Positions 63,917 through 64,000 of a stretch of 64,000 nt of DNA are shown here, in pieces; position 1 is the first letter of the stretch; each line of letters starts with the position of its first letter. The position numbers and the translations under genes were made by a program. Source of the DNA: Advenella incenata (lineage in GTDB: Bacteria; Pseudomonadota; Gammaproteobacteria; Burkholderiales; Burkholderiaceae_B); the NCBI RefSeq assembly GCF_004217095.1, contig NZ_SHKO01000002.1, positions 186,001 to 250,000 of the forward strand, in the 5' to 3' direction. The notes beneath the pieces were generated by a model. That model searched no databases. It was not told the DNA's origin and saw nothing but the letters and a program-made list of their open reading frames with translations.

Positions 63917-64000
63917 ATGCGTCACCGTAGTGGTCTACGTAAGCTGAACCGTACCAGCAGCCATCGCCTGGCGATGTTTCGCAACATGTCTGTATCTCTG
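63917..64000 (+). CDS. rplQ: 50S ribosomal protein L17, N-terminal part
   Basis: Only the first 28 residues lie in the window: [20 protein letters not shown] followed by FRNMSVSL, the universal L17 start. AAAGGAA precedes the ATG. The gene is cut by the window edge, not broken. L17 lies near the peptide exit tunnel. Confidence 0.97.
   Translation, partial: MRHRSGLRKLNRTSSHRLAMFRNMSVSL

Overview
The window looks like a chromosomal segment of a Gram-negative beta-proteobacterium of the order Burkholderiales. Family Alcaligenaceae is most likely, and an Advenella- or Bordetella-like relative is my guess at genus level. The reasons are the moderate-to-high GC content, the abundance of Bug-type periplasmic receptors and tripartite tricarboxylate transporters (TTT), and an spc/alpha ribosomal-protein cluster that begins at rplN without the S10 genes directly before it. 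No rRNA, tRNA, CRISPR array, prophage or insertion sequence was recognised.

Region 1 (1-18421) is a sugar-acid catabolic island. It holds the 3' end of a PfkB-family sugar (probably 2-keto-3-deoxygluconate) kinase and a compact Phd/RelE-type toxin-antitoxin pair bracketed by terminators. A FadR-type GntR regulator with a nearby candidate operator follows. Next comes a long co-directional series: FAH-family hydrolase, TTT transporter, Ldh-2 type dehydrogenase, SDR dehydrogenase, TRAP transporter, IlvD/Edd-type sugar-acid dehydratase, FAD-linked glycolate/lactate-type oxidase, KDPG-type aldolase, a second Ldh-2 dehydrogenase, hydroxypyruvate isomerase-like protein and aldose 1-epimerase. Dehydratase, SDR, FAH hydrolase and flavin oxidase could together make a non-phosphorylative route from an aldonic acid to pyruvate plus glycolate or lactate. 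The aldolase and the kinase would serve a phosphorylative branch.

Region 2 (18422-36413) mixes transport and redox genes. It holds an orphan Bug receptor, an SRPBCC/ArsR pair with a perfect 20-bp palindrome in its promoter, and a complete branched-chain amino-acid-type (Liv) ABC transporter. A second TTT system, a 2-keto-3-deoxy-L-fuconate dehydrogenase-like SDR divergent from an IclR regulator, a membrane-bound PQQ glucose dehydrogenase and a semialdehyde-type aldehyde dehydrogenase complete it.

Region 3 (36414-54494) has a TctDE two-component system followed by its probable target tctCBA. A gamma-glutamyltransferase/N-formylglutamate amidohydrolase pair stands divergent from a class III aminotransferase (SpuC-like), which leads into a polyamine-type ABC transporter. 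A TonB-dependent siderophore receptor under a Fur-box-like site, a divergent TetR regulator and a MipA/OmpV outer-membrane protein follow.

Region 4 (54495-64000) is the conserved translation/transcription cluster rplN-rplX-rplE-rpsN-rpsH-rplF-rplR-rpsE-rpmD-rplO-secY-infA-rpmJ-rpsM-rpsK-rpsD-rpoA-rplQ. The window ends 28 codons into rplQ. A terminator-like hairpin separates rpsD from rpoA, and a structured 252-bp gap separates rpoA from rplQ.

The most notable themes are the density of solute-binding-protein transporters (three complete TTT, one TRAP, two ABC, one orphan receptor), the assembled sugar-acid pathway, and several precise inverted repeats that look like operators.
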